The notes under the pieces were generated by a model, which saw only the letters and a list, made by a program, of their open reading frames with translations, was not told where the DNA came from and searched no databases. The translations under genes and the position numbers were made by a program. DNA of 23,396 bases, from NCBI GenBank assembly GCA_902478725.1, contig CABSMD010000018.1, positions 1 to 23,396 of the forward strand, read 5' to 3'. Below are positions 8,101 to 15,479 of this stretch, in pieces. Origin of the DNA: an uncultured Clostridia bacterium (GTDB taxonomy: Bacteria; Bacillota; Clostridia; HGM11514). Numbering within the stretch: the stretch's first letter is position 1; every line of letters starts with the position of its first letter.

Positions 8101-10316
8101 AGGATCGCTGGTGGCTGTGGGTGCAGGATAAATACAGCAAAGCCAACTCCTCCATCTGGTCTAAAATGCAGAAGGTGGGGTTTGACAGTGAAGTCTGGAA
8201 GCAGCATTATAAAGATACCCAATGGAAGTGGCTCAACGAGCTGTTTTCCACCTCCTACTATGAGCAGAACCTCAAGGGGCTCGACGCAGAGAAGGATGTG
8301 GAGGCTCTGACCGCGATAGCCAAGGATAAATCGCCGTCCCTGAGTGGTGTGTTTAGAAACAATGTCGCGGTCAAGCTGGATCAGACGCTTGCGCAGGATG
8401 CCAATAATTGTGTCGAATCCAATACCTATACCAGTAAGGACGGCAAGCTGTCCTCCGGTGCATCTATATTTACAGAATATGGCAAAAATTTTAAATTGAC
8501 GAACGACGGCCTGGCGGAGGTAAGGACAAAGGCCCCGGACTTTGAAAACATCCCAACCGAACGGATCGGTTTGCAGCCGGTCGAAGCGGATGGAGAAACC
8601 CGCTATGTCGGCGGCCGCGCCCCGTCCGTGTCCGGTCTGGGGCTCTCCGGCGGCGCGATGGCAAGCGCGGCGGCAAAGGCAGCCTACACCTTTACCGACC
8701 CCGATGGGGACAGAGAAGGCTTTTCTGAAATCACCTGGTACGTCTCCGATTCGGCAAACGGCGCATTCAGCAGGATTCCCGGCAAAGCAGGAAAAGAGTT
8801 GTATCTGGATGAGAGCTATATCGGAAAGTATATTAAATATGAAATAAAACCCATGGATGAGCGTATGCTCACCGGGGAAGTAGCACAGTCGGCGGCCTAT
8901 CTGGTAATCGAACCGTTGTCACTGGATCAGATGATCTCCGAGGCGGAGGAGATGCATAGCGGCGTGCAGGCCGGGGAAGCTCTGGGCCAGGTAGCGCAGG
9001 AGAAAAGGACCGCCCTGCAATCCGCCATAGATGCCGCCAAATCGGCCGCAACAGAAACGGAAAAGGAAACGGCCGGTGAGGCGTTGCGCACGGCAATGGC
9101 GGCACTCCGTGGTGCGATTGTAAAGGAAGTCACCTTGCCCGCGGGAGCAACCGCCGTCGTAAACCGCTTTATGGACAGCGCCAAAATCGATATCCCGCAA
9201 AACGGGTATGTCACCCTGCCCAAAGGCTGCGCCCTTCCGGGCATAACGGTGACCGGTGTCCTTACGGTGGATGGCGTGCAGAGAAAAACGGTGTTTACCA
9301 TTCCGGCCGGAACGGTGGTAACAGGGTCAGGCGAGGCGAAGCTTTCCTTCTATACCACAAATCCAGCGCCGAGTGTGGCAATCAATAACGCCAAAGATAT
9401 CATGGCTGTGGTTTTGGCGAACGAAAACACCCGGTTCTCCAAGGAGGTAACCCTTAAAATTGAAGGCGTTTCAGAGAAACGTATCAGCGCAATCAATGCT
9501 GGCAAGCTGGTGGCGGTCGGCTCCAACACCTCTCCGGTGAAAAAGTCGAACAGCGGGGAAGCGGTCGTTCTGAATGCGACGGCGTTACAGGAATTGGTGC
9601 TTTATGACCGTGACGGCTCATCAGAACCAACCCCGACCGTTTATCCAACCTACCAGCCCAGTAGTCAGGGCGGGAGTGGTCCTACTTATGGCAGCGGAGC
9701 GGGCAACCCTGCCGGAATCGGAATCTCAGGACAGGATAATACCGGCAGCACATCTGGCAATGACGGGAACGGCCTTCACTTCATAGACATTGCAGGCCAT
9801 TGGGCACAGGCCGATATTGAGGATATGGCGGGACGGGGGATCGTCTCCGGCGTCACCGAAAATACCTTTGAGCCGGAGCGCAGCGTTACCCGGGCGGAGT
9901 TTGCGACACTGGTGTCCCGTGCCCTAAAGCTATCCGGTGATGCGACAGAAAAGATAACGTTTGAAGACGTACCGGAGGACGAATGGTATTATCCCTATGT
10001 CAGCTTCGCGGCAGGTGCGGGGTTAATCACTGGCTACAACGGGCAGTTTAGGCCGGATGATCGGATCACACGGGAGGAAATGGCGGTCATCATCGCCAAG
10101 GCGTATGCTTTCCTGGGGAGAGCGCCGCAGGGCGGTGGGCTCGAACGGTTTGCCGACAAGGCTGAAATTTCGGAATGGGCCTGTGAGCCGGTGGATACTG
10201 CGGCGGCAGCCGGTCTGATCAGCGGGGTCACGCCGGATACTTTCGCCCCACACGAGAACACCACCCGTGCACAGGCAGTCGCGGTATTAAAGAGACTACT
10301 GGATCAAAATAGCTGA
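5109..10316 (+). CDS. Secreted SLH-anchored beta-helix glycan-active protein, GH141-like
   Basis: A 1735-aa surface protein. The ATG at 5109 follows AGGGAGGGAAAAACT and starts a signal peptide cleaved near VVLA (residue 29). Order of parts: lectin-like domain 32-242; two Ig-like domains about 248-440; right-handed beta-helix region about 445-1160, opening with FYVAPDGDDENPGTQSKPFA; an Ig-like domain about 1170-1265; a FIVAR-like helical module about 1269-1338; a beta-rich domain about 1341-1500; a Ser/Gly/Thr linker about 1503-1556; three SLH repeats about 1557-1732 (HFIDIAGHWAQADIE, FEDVPEDEWYYPYV, RFADKAEISEWA). SLH repeats hold proteins to pyruvylated secondary wall polymer. ARWPN and YIDRENGILYFYPP recall GH141-type beta-helix enzymes, and D890 with D930/D931 are candidate acids. 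The substrate is unknown. A longer in-frame extension to 4830 is rejected because it lacks a signal peptide and runs over the neighbouring promoter. Confidence 0.9.
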   Translation: MKFFSQKRFFAFLLAVCIILSGFQGVVLAQTNVFEQNFNDNLDGVTPASFKTVERPADGVTEYLPYTPAPNDGKDGALLSNMENGAKAKIDFGGTKTGKIIFEGQFRLEGREAASSAIKFFDIYDDKNQCILMFTIGNSDANGFDVRPVHRSADGAAQTAPHPINGGRIPYKTWHTLRVEIDTEIGTMDVFVNGYQLVSGGHPWGYTEAGTKIPNIAYSTSYHSAAGHTIPFLIDNVRIYRDAPLVRSVSIKGAAMVGGTLTAEADIYYPGGYTAGAPVYTWESSANGTDGWQPVDGANAVSYTIAAGDQGRFLRVGVTPTKQDGTPDGDTVYSDAAGPVQELAAPPAINGEVTIIGEPEVGNELSPGYTYQPSSSNKPEGESLFLWERADTADGDFTTVASTRKYTPVFADKNTYIRLTVTPVDTSGLAGMPKISAPVLVTSDADGFVFYVAPDGDDENPGTQSKPFATMEKAKTAVQSLANQAPVTVLFQAGEYDLAETVSFTAADSGTAENPVVYRAYGDGEVRFVGGKTLDTGLAVPVTDQAVLGRVIDPYAKTRLVQIDLHAQGITDIPALPDGYGYAQKGWQPMEVYFNGKALTLARWPNDSFLNINFAQGQNPNFTLGYDDPEDRAKLWDISKVENDLFIWGNIGYTWAGVSNRIKTIDPQNKRFTSASGTQYAPAVGRKFYFFNLIEELDQPGECYIDRENGILYFYPPSDLEGAELAVSLLDTSMLNLSGASHITFDGLTFTETRGNIVDATGVDGITIQNCELSHTSSNAVTLSGKNCTVENCHIYDLGGNNGTGGIHISGGDRKTLTPSGHVIRNNRIHSGDRVYPVGGASLIRATGVGHVIENNELYDATAYLVQFVEANDIQFNYNEVHDAVRLSSDAGAVTWGRDPTMLGIEIKYNYFHDVGNTYGGYGQQSIFTDDGAAGGYIYGNIFYRGTLTTDQGGTPSVSFPIKTNGGQFMRVENNIFVDSPSATRFQPWNQGSDRSLQDRWWLWVQDKYSKANSSIWSKMQKVGFDSEVWKQHYKDTQWKWLNELFSTSYYEQNLKGLDAEKDVEALTAIAKDKSPSLSGVFRNNVAVKLDQTLAQDANNCVESNTYTSKDGKLSSGASIFTEYGKNFKLTNDGLAEVRTKAPDFENIPTERIGLQPVEADGETRYVGGRAPSVSGLGLSGGAMASAAAKAAYTFTDPDGDREGFSEITWYVSDSANGAFSRIPGKAGKELYLDESYIGKYIKYEIKPMDERMLTGEVAQSAAYLVIEPLSLDQMISEAEEMHSGVQAGEALGQVAQEKRTALQSAIDAAKSAATETEKETAGEALRTAMAALRGAIVKEVTLPAGATAVVNRFMDSAKIDIPQNGYVTLPKGCALPGITVTGVLTVDGVQRKTVFTIPAGTVVTGSGEAKLSFYTTNPAPSVAINNAKDIMAVVLANENTRFSKEVTLKIEGVSEKRISAINAGKLVAVGSNTSPVKKSNSGEAVVLNATALQELVLYDRDGSSEPTPTVYPTYQPSSQGGSGPTYGSGAGNPAGIGISGQDNTGSTSGNDGNGLHFIDIAGHWAQADIEDMAGRGIVSGVTENTFEPERSVTRAEFATLVSRALKLSGDATEKITFEDVPEDEWYYPYVSFAAGAGLITGYNGQFRPDDRITREEMAVIIAKAYAFLGRAPQGGGLERFADKAEISEWACEPVDTAAAAGLISGVTPDTFAPHENTTRAQAVAVLKRLLDQNS

Positions 10317-10337
10317 TCTTCTTCATTTCTCCTTATT

Positions 10338-10362
10338 CCCCCTGCCGGTGGACGGCAGGGGG
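10338..10362. other. Strong hairpin after the SLH protein gene, without T tract
   Basis: CCCCCTGCCG (10338-10347) pairs perfectly with CGGCAGGGGG (10353-10362) around a five-base loop, 21 bases after the stop codon. It is followed by CAATATAAAAAC rather than a T run. It may be a weak terminator or a 3'-end stabiliser that leaves some read-through into the next gene. Confidence 0.6.
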
Positions 10363-10400
10363 CAATATAAAAACAGAGGCGCTGTATAGCGAAGGCGTTA

Positions 10401-10406
10401 TATAAT
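10401..10406 (+). promoter_or_regulatory. Possible -10 box ahead of the second beta-helix gene
   Basis: TATAAT lies 45 bases upstream of the ATG at 10451, with no recognisable -35 hexamer at 16-18 bases. It would fit an activator-dependent promoter, but in an AT-rich leader it could be chance. Confidence 0.25.
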
Positions 10407-10450
10407 AAAGAGAAAAGAACTATAAAATAAGTGCAGAAAGGAACTATAAA

Positions 10451-12967
10451 ATGAAAAAGCTAGTGGCTTTATTGGCGGCATTTGCATTAATATTTACGGC
10501 ACCGGCGGGCATGGTTCCCGCTTATGCGGCGGAGGAACAACCCATGATGATTTATGTTGCGACAGACGGCAGCGACAGCGCGGATGGCAGCCTTGCGCAT
10601 CCGGTCGCGACCTTTGAAAAGGCGCGCGACATCGCCCGAACGGGAGACGGCAAGGCGGTTGTCAATATTCGGGGCGGGTTATACGAGGTAAACGACACCT
10701 TGACCCTGACAGAGCAGGACAGCGGCTTGACCTTCCGTTCCTATATGGATGAGGAGGTCGTGATTTCCGGTGCGTCAAAGGTGGATGGAAGCGCCTTCAA
10801 AAAGGTGACGGACGAAGCAATTTTAAACAGAATCGTAGACAAATCCGCACGGGATAAAATTCTGTCGGCTGATTTGAAATCGCTTGGCATTACCGAATAT
10901 GGCAGGATCAAAAACCAGGGCCGCGGCACAATGCCCGATCCGGGTTTTTCAACCGCCCTGTATGTCGATGACCAAATGCAGACCCTTGCCAGATACCCGA
11001 ATGAGGGCTACATTAACATCGACGAGGTGATCGAGCAGGGTTCCGTCCCGCGAAACGACGAGAGTTTGAAACCGGAGGATTTCAAAGGGTTCAAGATCCG
11101 CACCAACGACAAGCGGCTGGATCAATGGAAGAACGCGGAGGAAATCTGGGTATTCGGTTACTTTATGCACGACTGGGCGGAGGCGGATTTCAACGTCACC
11201 ATCGATTTTGATGATAAAAACACCATTCTATCCGACTGGCCCAGCTTTTATGGCGTGACAGAAAACCGACGGATGTATTTCTTCAATCTTCTGGAGGAGC
11301 TTGACGCGCCGGGGGAATGGTACCTTGACCGGACGAATGGGGTTCTCTATCTTTACCCTTCGCAAACGTTGCAAGGGGACACAAAGGTGGAGCTGGTCAC
11401 AAACGATCAGACCTTTATCACCATCGAGGGGGCAAAGGATATATCGATCAAGGGGATCAACTTCCAAAAAAGCCTGGGCCAGGGCATCCTTGCCGAGGGT
11501 GTGGAAAATCTGCTGATCGCGGATTGTGAGTTCTCCTATATTATGGACACTGTAATCAGCATTACCGGAACAAAATGCAGCGTGGTCAGCAACCATATCC
11601 ACGATGTGGGCAGCCGCGCGGTCTTTATGGAAGGCGGCGACCGGGATACCCTGACCTCCGGCGAGAACGTCATTACCAACAATGTCATCGAACGGTTTCA
11701 GCAGGTCAAGCCGACCGGTGCATACGGAATCGAGGCGCGCGGCGTGGGAACGCTGATTTCCCACAATGTCGTACGGGAGTGCAACAGCATTGCGATCCTC
11801 TATTTTGGCAATAATCATATCCTAGAATACAACGACGTGTCCAAGGCCTGTATGGACACCTCCGACCAGGGGGCGATCTATTCCGGCAGAAGCTGGGCCT
11901 CACGCGGAAACGTGATCCGCTATAACTACATCCACGACATGTCGATGATCGATACCAACACCGGCATGACGATTCAAGGGGTTTATCTGGACGACATGCA
12001 TTCCTCCACCGAGGTTTACGGCAATGTTTTTTATAACCTTGTGGCGGTCACGCTTTATGGCGGCGGCCGGAACAACACCTTCCAGAATAACATCATGATC
12101 GATTGCAAGGAGCCGTTTCGGATGGACAGCCGGGGGCTGACATGGATGGATTCCGGCAAGGACAGCGAAATCCGCCGCAATCTTGACGCGGTGCCCTACC
12201 AGAATGAGATCTGGTCGGCGGCTTATCCGGAGCTGGTCAATATCTTAGAGGATGAGCCGCAGATTCCCAAATACAACGTGATCTCGGGCAATGTTTCTTT
12301 TAACACACCGGACTATGAAGTGACCGAAGAGGTAGTCAAGTACGGTACAATGGAAAATAATATCACCATAAAGGACAAAAACAACTTTGTGGATTACAAA
12401 AACCAGGATTTTACCCTGCGGGAGGACAGCGAGGTCTACACAAAGCTTCCTGATTTTGAACCGATCCCGTTTGGCAAGATCGGAACCTATGAGGAGAGAA
12501 CCGGGCAGATTGGAAAGGATTCTGTCATGCTGTATATTGGCTCCCCGCGCGCGGTTGCCAAAGGAACAAAAACGTTGGTCGATCCGCAGAACCAGAAGGT
12601 TCAGCCGGTTGTCAAAGACGGCCGGACACTTGTGCCGGTTCGCTTTATCGCAGAAAGTTTTGGCGCAAAGGTCGGCTGGGAGGAGAACACCCAGACGGTC
12701 ACGGTCGAGCAGGGCGGGCAAACCGTCACCCTGCAGATCGGCAGCGACCGGATGGATGTGGACGGAGCAGGTGTGACACTGGATGTGCCGGCGCAGACAA
12801 TTGAGGAACGGACAATGGTTCCGCTGCGCGCAATCGTCGAGGCGCTGGGGAAACAGGTGTTCTGGGATGATAAGGGCCTGATCGTAGTGAGTGAATCGGA
12901 GGGCATGATTGACAAGGAGGAAACCTTCTTAATCGATGAGTTGATCCGTTCTCTCACAATTTACTAG
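10451..12967 (+). CDS. Secreted beta-helix glycan-active protein with copper-amine-oxidase-N-like C-terminal module
   Basis: An 838-aa exported paralogue of the preceding protein's catalytic region. The ATG follows AGAAAGGAACTATAAA. The signal peptide ends near PAYAA (about residue 27). The beta-helix region covers about residues 33-670, beginning IYVATDGSDSADGSLAHPVA. It shares with its neighbour ARYPN, FFNLLEELDAPGEWYLDR followed by NGVLYLYPS, GGDRDTLT, and an end of the type FEPIPFGKIG. D472 and D514/D515 occupy the same positions as D890 and D930/D931 of the neighbour. Residues about 692-838 match the copper amine oxidase N-terminal-like stalk repeat (GRTLVPVRFIAESFGAKVGW, then RTMVPLRAIVEALGK), common at the ends of secreted Clostridia and Paenibacillus proteins. 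There is no SLH repeat. It probably acts on the same glycan as its neighbour; the GH141-like assignment is by resemblance only. Confidence 0.88.
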   Translation: MKKLVALLAAFALIFTAPAGMVPAYAAEEQPMMIYVATDGSDSADGSLAHPVATFEKARDIARTGDGKAVVNIRGGLYEVNDTLTLTEQDSGLTFRSYMDEEVVISGASKVDGSAFKKVTDEAILNRIVDKSARDKILSADLKSLGITEYGRIKNQGRGTMPDPGFSTALYVDDQMQTLARYPNEGYINIDEVIEQGSVPRNDESLKPEDFKGFKIRTNDKRLDQWKNAEEIWVFGYFMHDWAEADFNVTIDFDDKNTILSDWPSFYGVTENRRMYFFNLLEELDAPGEWYLDRTNGVLYLYPSQTLQGDTKVELVTNDQTFITIEGAKDISIKGINFQKSLGQGILAEGVENLLIADCEFSYIMDTVISITGTKCSVVSNHIHDVGSRAVFMEGGDRDTLTSGENVITNNVIERFQQVKPTGAYGIEARGVGTLISHNVVRECNSIAILYFGNNHILEYNDVSKACMDTSDQGAIYSGRSWASRGNVIRYNYIHDMSMIDTNTGMTIQGVYLDDMHSSTEVYGNVFYNLVAVTLYGGGRNNTFQNNIMIDCKEPFRMDSRGLTWMDSGKDSEIRRNLDAVPYQNEIWSAAYPELVNILEDEPQIPKYNVISGNVSFNTPDYEVTEEVVKYGTMENNITIKDKNNFVDYKNQDFTLREDSEVYTKLPDFEPIPFGKIGTYEERTGQIGKDSVMLYIGSPRAVAKGTKTLVDPQNQKVQPVVKDGRTLVPVRFIAESFGAKVGWEENTQTVTVEQGGQTVTLQIGSDRMDVDGAGVTLDVPAQTIEERTMVPLRAIVEALGKQVFWDDKGLIVVSESEGMIDKEETFLIDELIRSLTIY

Positions 12968-12975
12968 GGATACCG

Positions 12976-13028
12976 ATTCCGGCGGGCTTTCGTCTTTTTG
13001 GTTGCTTGCGCCGAAAGCCTGCCGGAAT
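12976..13028. other. Long hairpin between the beta-helix gene and the flavoprotein operon
   Basis: Bases 12976-12992 pair with 13012-13028: 17 positions with one G-T wobble around a 19-base loop. It starts nine bases after the stop codon. Only ATTT follows, so termination may be partial, leaving read-through into the flavoprotein genes starting at 13073. Confidence 0.65.
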
Positions 13029-13072
13029 TTCAAACAACCGGGGAGCAAGACATTTTATAATGGGGTGAATGC

Positions 13073-13768
13073 ATGTACGACAATATCATCATTGGGGCTG
13101 GCTATGGGCCGGTGGGGTTTTGCTTGGCGCATGGCGGGAACAATCTGATCCTCTCCGACAATCTGTTTGTTGATGAGTTTTCCCCCTGCTTTGCAATGGG
13201 GGAATGCGGTTATCAGACCGTACACGGGGAAGCGCTCTACCGTGATTTTAAACAAAATAACCTGATTCGTGAACGGATTGTGGATACAATTGGTGGCGCG
13301 GTCCGGTTGTATCAGATTATTGAAAAACACCGGATCGCCATCCGCTACCAATCGTTTGTATCGGCTGTAAAACAGACAGCATACGGGTTTGAGGTGACGG
13401 TACATAACTGGGAGGGAGCAAAAAAACTCTCATGTCGAAATGTGATCCCAACCAAGCGGCAAGCGGTTTCCAAGAGCTTCAACGCCCTTGTTTTTGGGCT
13501 GGGTCCTTATTGCACCCAAACCTTTCATCCGGGGCAGTACTTGCTGCGGTTTCCGGCTACGCTGGACGAGTCGTATACTTCCGCGCGGTTGAGGCTGATC
13601 GACTGGCTTCACGAGCAAGAATCCATCCAGTTGATTATGACGGCGTTTGCGTTCGAATATTCCTATTCGGAAAACAAAGATCCGTTTGAGGCATTTGAGG
13701 CAGGATATGTCCGCGGCCTCGAATTGCGGGAAAGCGCTACAGGGACGGGAGGGCCGCTATGGAATTAA
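13073..13768 (+). CDS. Small Rossmann-like flavoprotein partner, function unknown
   Basis: A 231-aa protein starting at an ATG preceded by GGGGTGAATGC. The N-terminus, MYDNIIIGAGYGPVGF, is a dinucleotide-binding beta strand and glycine loop (G8, G10, G12, G15). The helix after it is about two residues shorter than in ordinary FAD enzymes, and an Asp (D29) sits where the ribose-binding Glu usually is. The middle (HGEALYRDFKQNNLI and the following strands to about residue 125) resembles the FAD_oxidored fold. The last 100 residues do not, and the C-terminal FAD motif is missing. The gene overlaps the next one by ten bases, which indicates coupled translation, so it may be a subunit or assembly partner of that enzyme. 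It could instead be a degenerate paralogue. No frameshift is visible. Confidence 0.7.
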   Translation: MYDNIIIGAGYGPVGFCLAHGGNNLILSDNLFVDEFSPCFAMGECGYQTVHGEALYRDFKQNNLIRERIVDTIGGAVRLYQIIEKHRIAIRYQSFVSAVKQTAYGFEVTVHNWEGAKKLSCRNVIPTKRQAVSKSFNALVFGLGPYCTQTFHPGQYLLRFPATLDESYTSARLRLIDWLHEQESIQLIMTAFAFEYSYSENKDPFEAFEAGYVRGLELRESATGTGGPLWN

Positions 13769-15474
13769 GGACGATAGAGAACGGATGCAATACAGCCGAA
13801 AAAACAGAAGCAGTTTTTGAGCAGCACTACGATATCATTATCGCGGGTGGCGGTACGGCCGGCGCAATCGCGGCAGTCACGGCGGCGGGGGAGGGCGTAA
13901 AGACCCTTTGCATTGAAATGGGCAGCTTTTTAGGCGGCATTGGAAGCGGTATCGTTACGGGATATTATTACGGAAAGGCGCTCAAAGGGACGATCCATGA
14001 GCTGGACACACAGATCAAACAAGAGTCACAGGGCCCTTATTGCGCGATGAAATCCTGGTGCGAGGGCATCCACATGGAAGCCAAAAAGTATGTATATGAA
14101 AAGCGCTTTCACGAGTTGGGCGGCACTATTCTATACGAATCGGTCGTAACGGGTATCTGGGTTGACAGTGGCAGGGTAATCGGCGTCCGTACACTTTTTG
14201 GCGGCAGGGTGGCCGATTTTGGCTGCCGGATGCTGATTGACGCGACCTCCGAGGCCGTTGCTTGCAAGCTGGCGCACCTGGGGGTCAAATCTGGCCGGGA
14301 GTTTGATGGGCAGTGCCAGGCGTATTCTCTGGTATCGTTTATCATAAATAAGGACGGCGAACTGGAGCAGGTATACCGTGACAACGGGTTTGCCGATACC
14401 GGCTGCACCGAAGAGGTGGCCGAAGCGGTCACGCATGGGTATGCGACGGCTGACAACATCGGCGCATACAGCAGGGAAGAAGGGGACAGCCCCCTGGTCG
14501 CACTTGGGCCGTTTTTGGGTAAGCGCGAAGGGGTATCCTGCGTGGGCAGAGATGCTTTGACGGGAGAGGATCTGCTGTTGATGCAAAGGGTGGACAAACC
14601 GTTTTTTTATCTGTCCGGCAGCTACGACACCCATCTCTACGACGGCGCGTTTGAAAGCGATACCGTAAATGATTTTCTGGCCTGCGGGATCAGCGACGTT
14701 GTACTAAACCAGCCGGTGCCGTTCGGAGCGTCGGTTCCGGCAGGACTGGACGGCATCCTGGCCGCCGGGTTAAGTATGGATATCCGCCATGACGCACTTG
14801 CACCGGCGCGCCTGAAAAAGAATGTAATGCGCTCGGGAGAGGCGGCGGCGGTCGCGGCCGTCACAGCGATAAAATTGGGCAAAGAGCCGCTGGAATGCTA
14901 CGAAGCGGTCAGGAAGGAATTGATCCGGCGTGAAATTTATCTGGAGGAACCGATGCTTTCGGAGCAGATGCTGGAAGCTAAAAAGGATTTAAAAGCCGCT
15001 ATACGCTCCGACGACAAACGGCTTTGCGGCTGCGGTACCTATCTGGCGGCCCGGGAGATGCCGCGTGAAGACCTGCTGACTCTTACACAAGATAAAAGGG
15101 TACGCTATCGCGCGGCCATCGCACTTGCGTTACAGGGCGATGCCGGGGCAGCGGGGATTTTGAGGGAGTATGAGAACGAGCCGTTTGCACTCTATTTTCT
15201 GGGGAAATTCAACAAAGGCGAGTACACCCCCCTCCTGCTGCGGAAAATGCAGGAGGTCGCTGACCACAGCCTGTTTTGTTATGCCTTCACGGCACTGGTA
15301 CGCAGTGCGGCCGCAGGAGACAAAATGGCGGAGCAGGGGATCTGGGAAGTGATTTTTTCCGATTCATTTTCCTGTACATTAATTTTAAATGGAAAGAGGA
15401 ATCAGCAGGTACTGGAGCGAAGAGATAAGGTAAGGGAATATGCACGTAAATACCTGAATTTATCAAAGGAGTGA
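13759..15474 (+). CDS. FAD-dependent oxidoreductase (FAD_oxidored family) with HEAT-like tail
   Basis: A 571-aa cytoplasmic flavoprotein; the ATG follows GGGAGGGCCGCT inside the end of the upstream gene. After a 24-residue leader, YDIIIAGGGTAGAIAA (G30-G35) and E53 form the ADP-binding fold for FAD. GGIGSGIVTGYYYG is typical of FAD_oxidored (PF12831-type) proteins. LGKREGVSCVGRDALTGEDL corresponds to their conserved central Arg/Gly motif, and VPAGLDGILAAGLSMDI to the C-terminal FAD-contacting segment. Residues about 440-560 are short helical pairs resembling HEAT repeats (RVRYRAAIALALQGDAGAAG), which could bind a partner. Family members often sit in polysaccharide-utilisation loci, but I know of no settled substrate. 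The gene ends four bases into the region of the next gene's ribosome binding site and alternative GTG start, so translation is likely coupled. Confidence 0.88.
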   Translation: MELRTIENGCNTAEKTEAVFEQHYDIIIAGGGTAGAIAAVTAAGEGVKTLCIEMGSFLGGIGSGIVTGYYYGKALKGTIHELDTQIKQESQGPYCAMKSWCEGIHMEAKKYVYEKRFHELGGTILYESVVTGIWVDSGRVIGVRTLFGGRVADFGCRMLIDATSEAVACKLAHLGVKSGREFDGQCQAYSLVSFIINKDGELEQVYRDNGFADTGCTEEVAEAVTHGYATADNIGAYSREEGDSPLVALGPFLGKREGVSCVGRDALTGEDLLLMQRVDKPFFYLSGSYDTHLYDGAFESDTVNDFLACGISDVVLNQPVPFGASVPAGLDGILAAGLSMDIRHDALAPARLKKNVMRSGEAAAVAAVTAIKLGKEPLECYEAVRKELIRREIYLEEPMLSEQMLEAKKDLKAAIRSDDKRLCGCGTYLAAREMPREDLLTLTQDKRVRYRAAIALALQGDAGAAGILREYENEPFALYFLGKFNKGEYTPLLLRKMQEVADHSLFCYAFTALVRSAAAGDKMAEQGIWEVIFSDSFSCTLILNGKRNQQVLERRDKVREYARKYLNLSKE

Positions 15475-15479
15475 TTTTG

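Noticed and set aside
13056..13061. TATAAT just upstream of the small flavoprotein gene
   Set aside because: No -35 is present at the right distance, and transcription would start inside the ribosome binding site or start codon, so it is probably chance.
13073..15474. The two flavoprotein genes as one frameshifted gene
   Set aside because: Each has its own ribosome binding site and its own complete N-terminal dinucleotide-binding motif, so they are two proteins rather than a split one.
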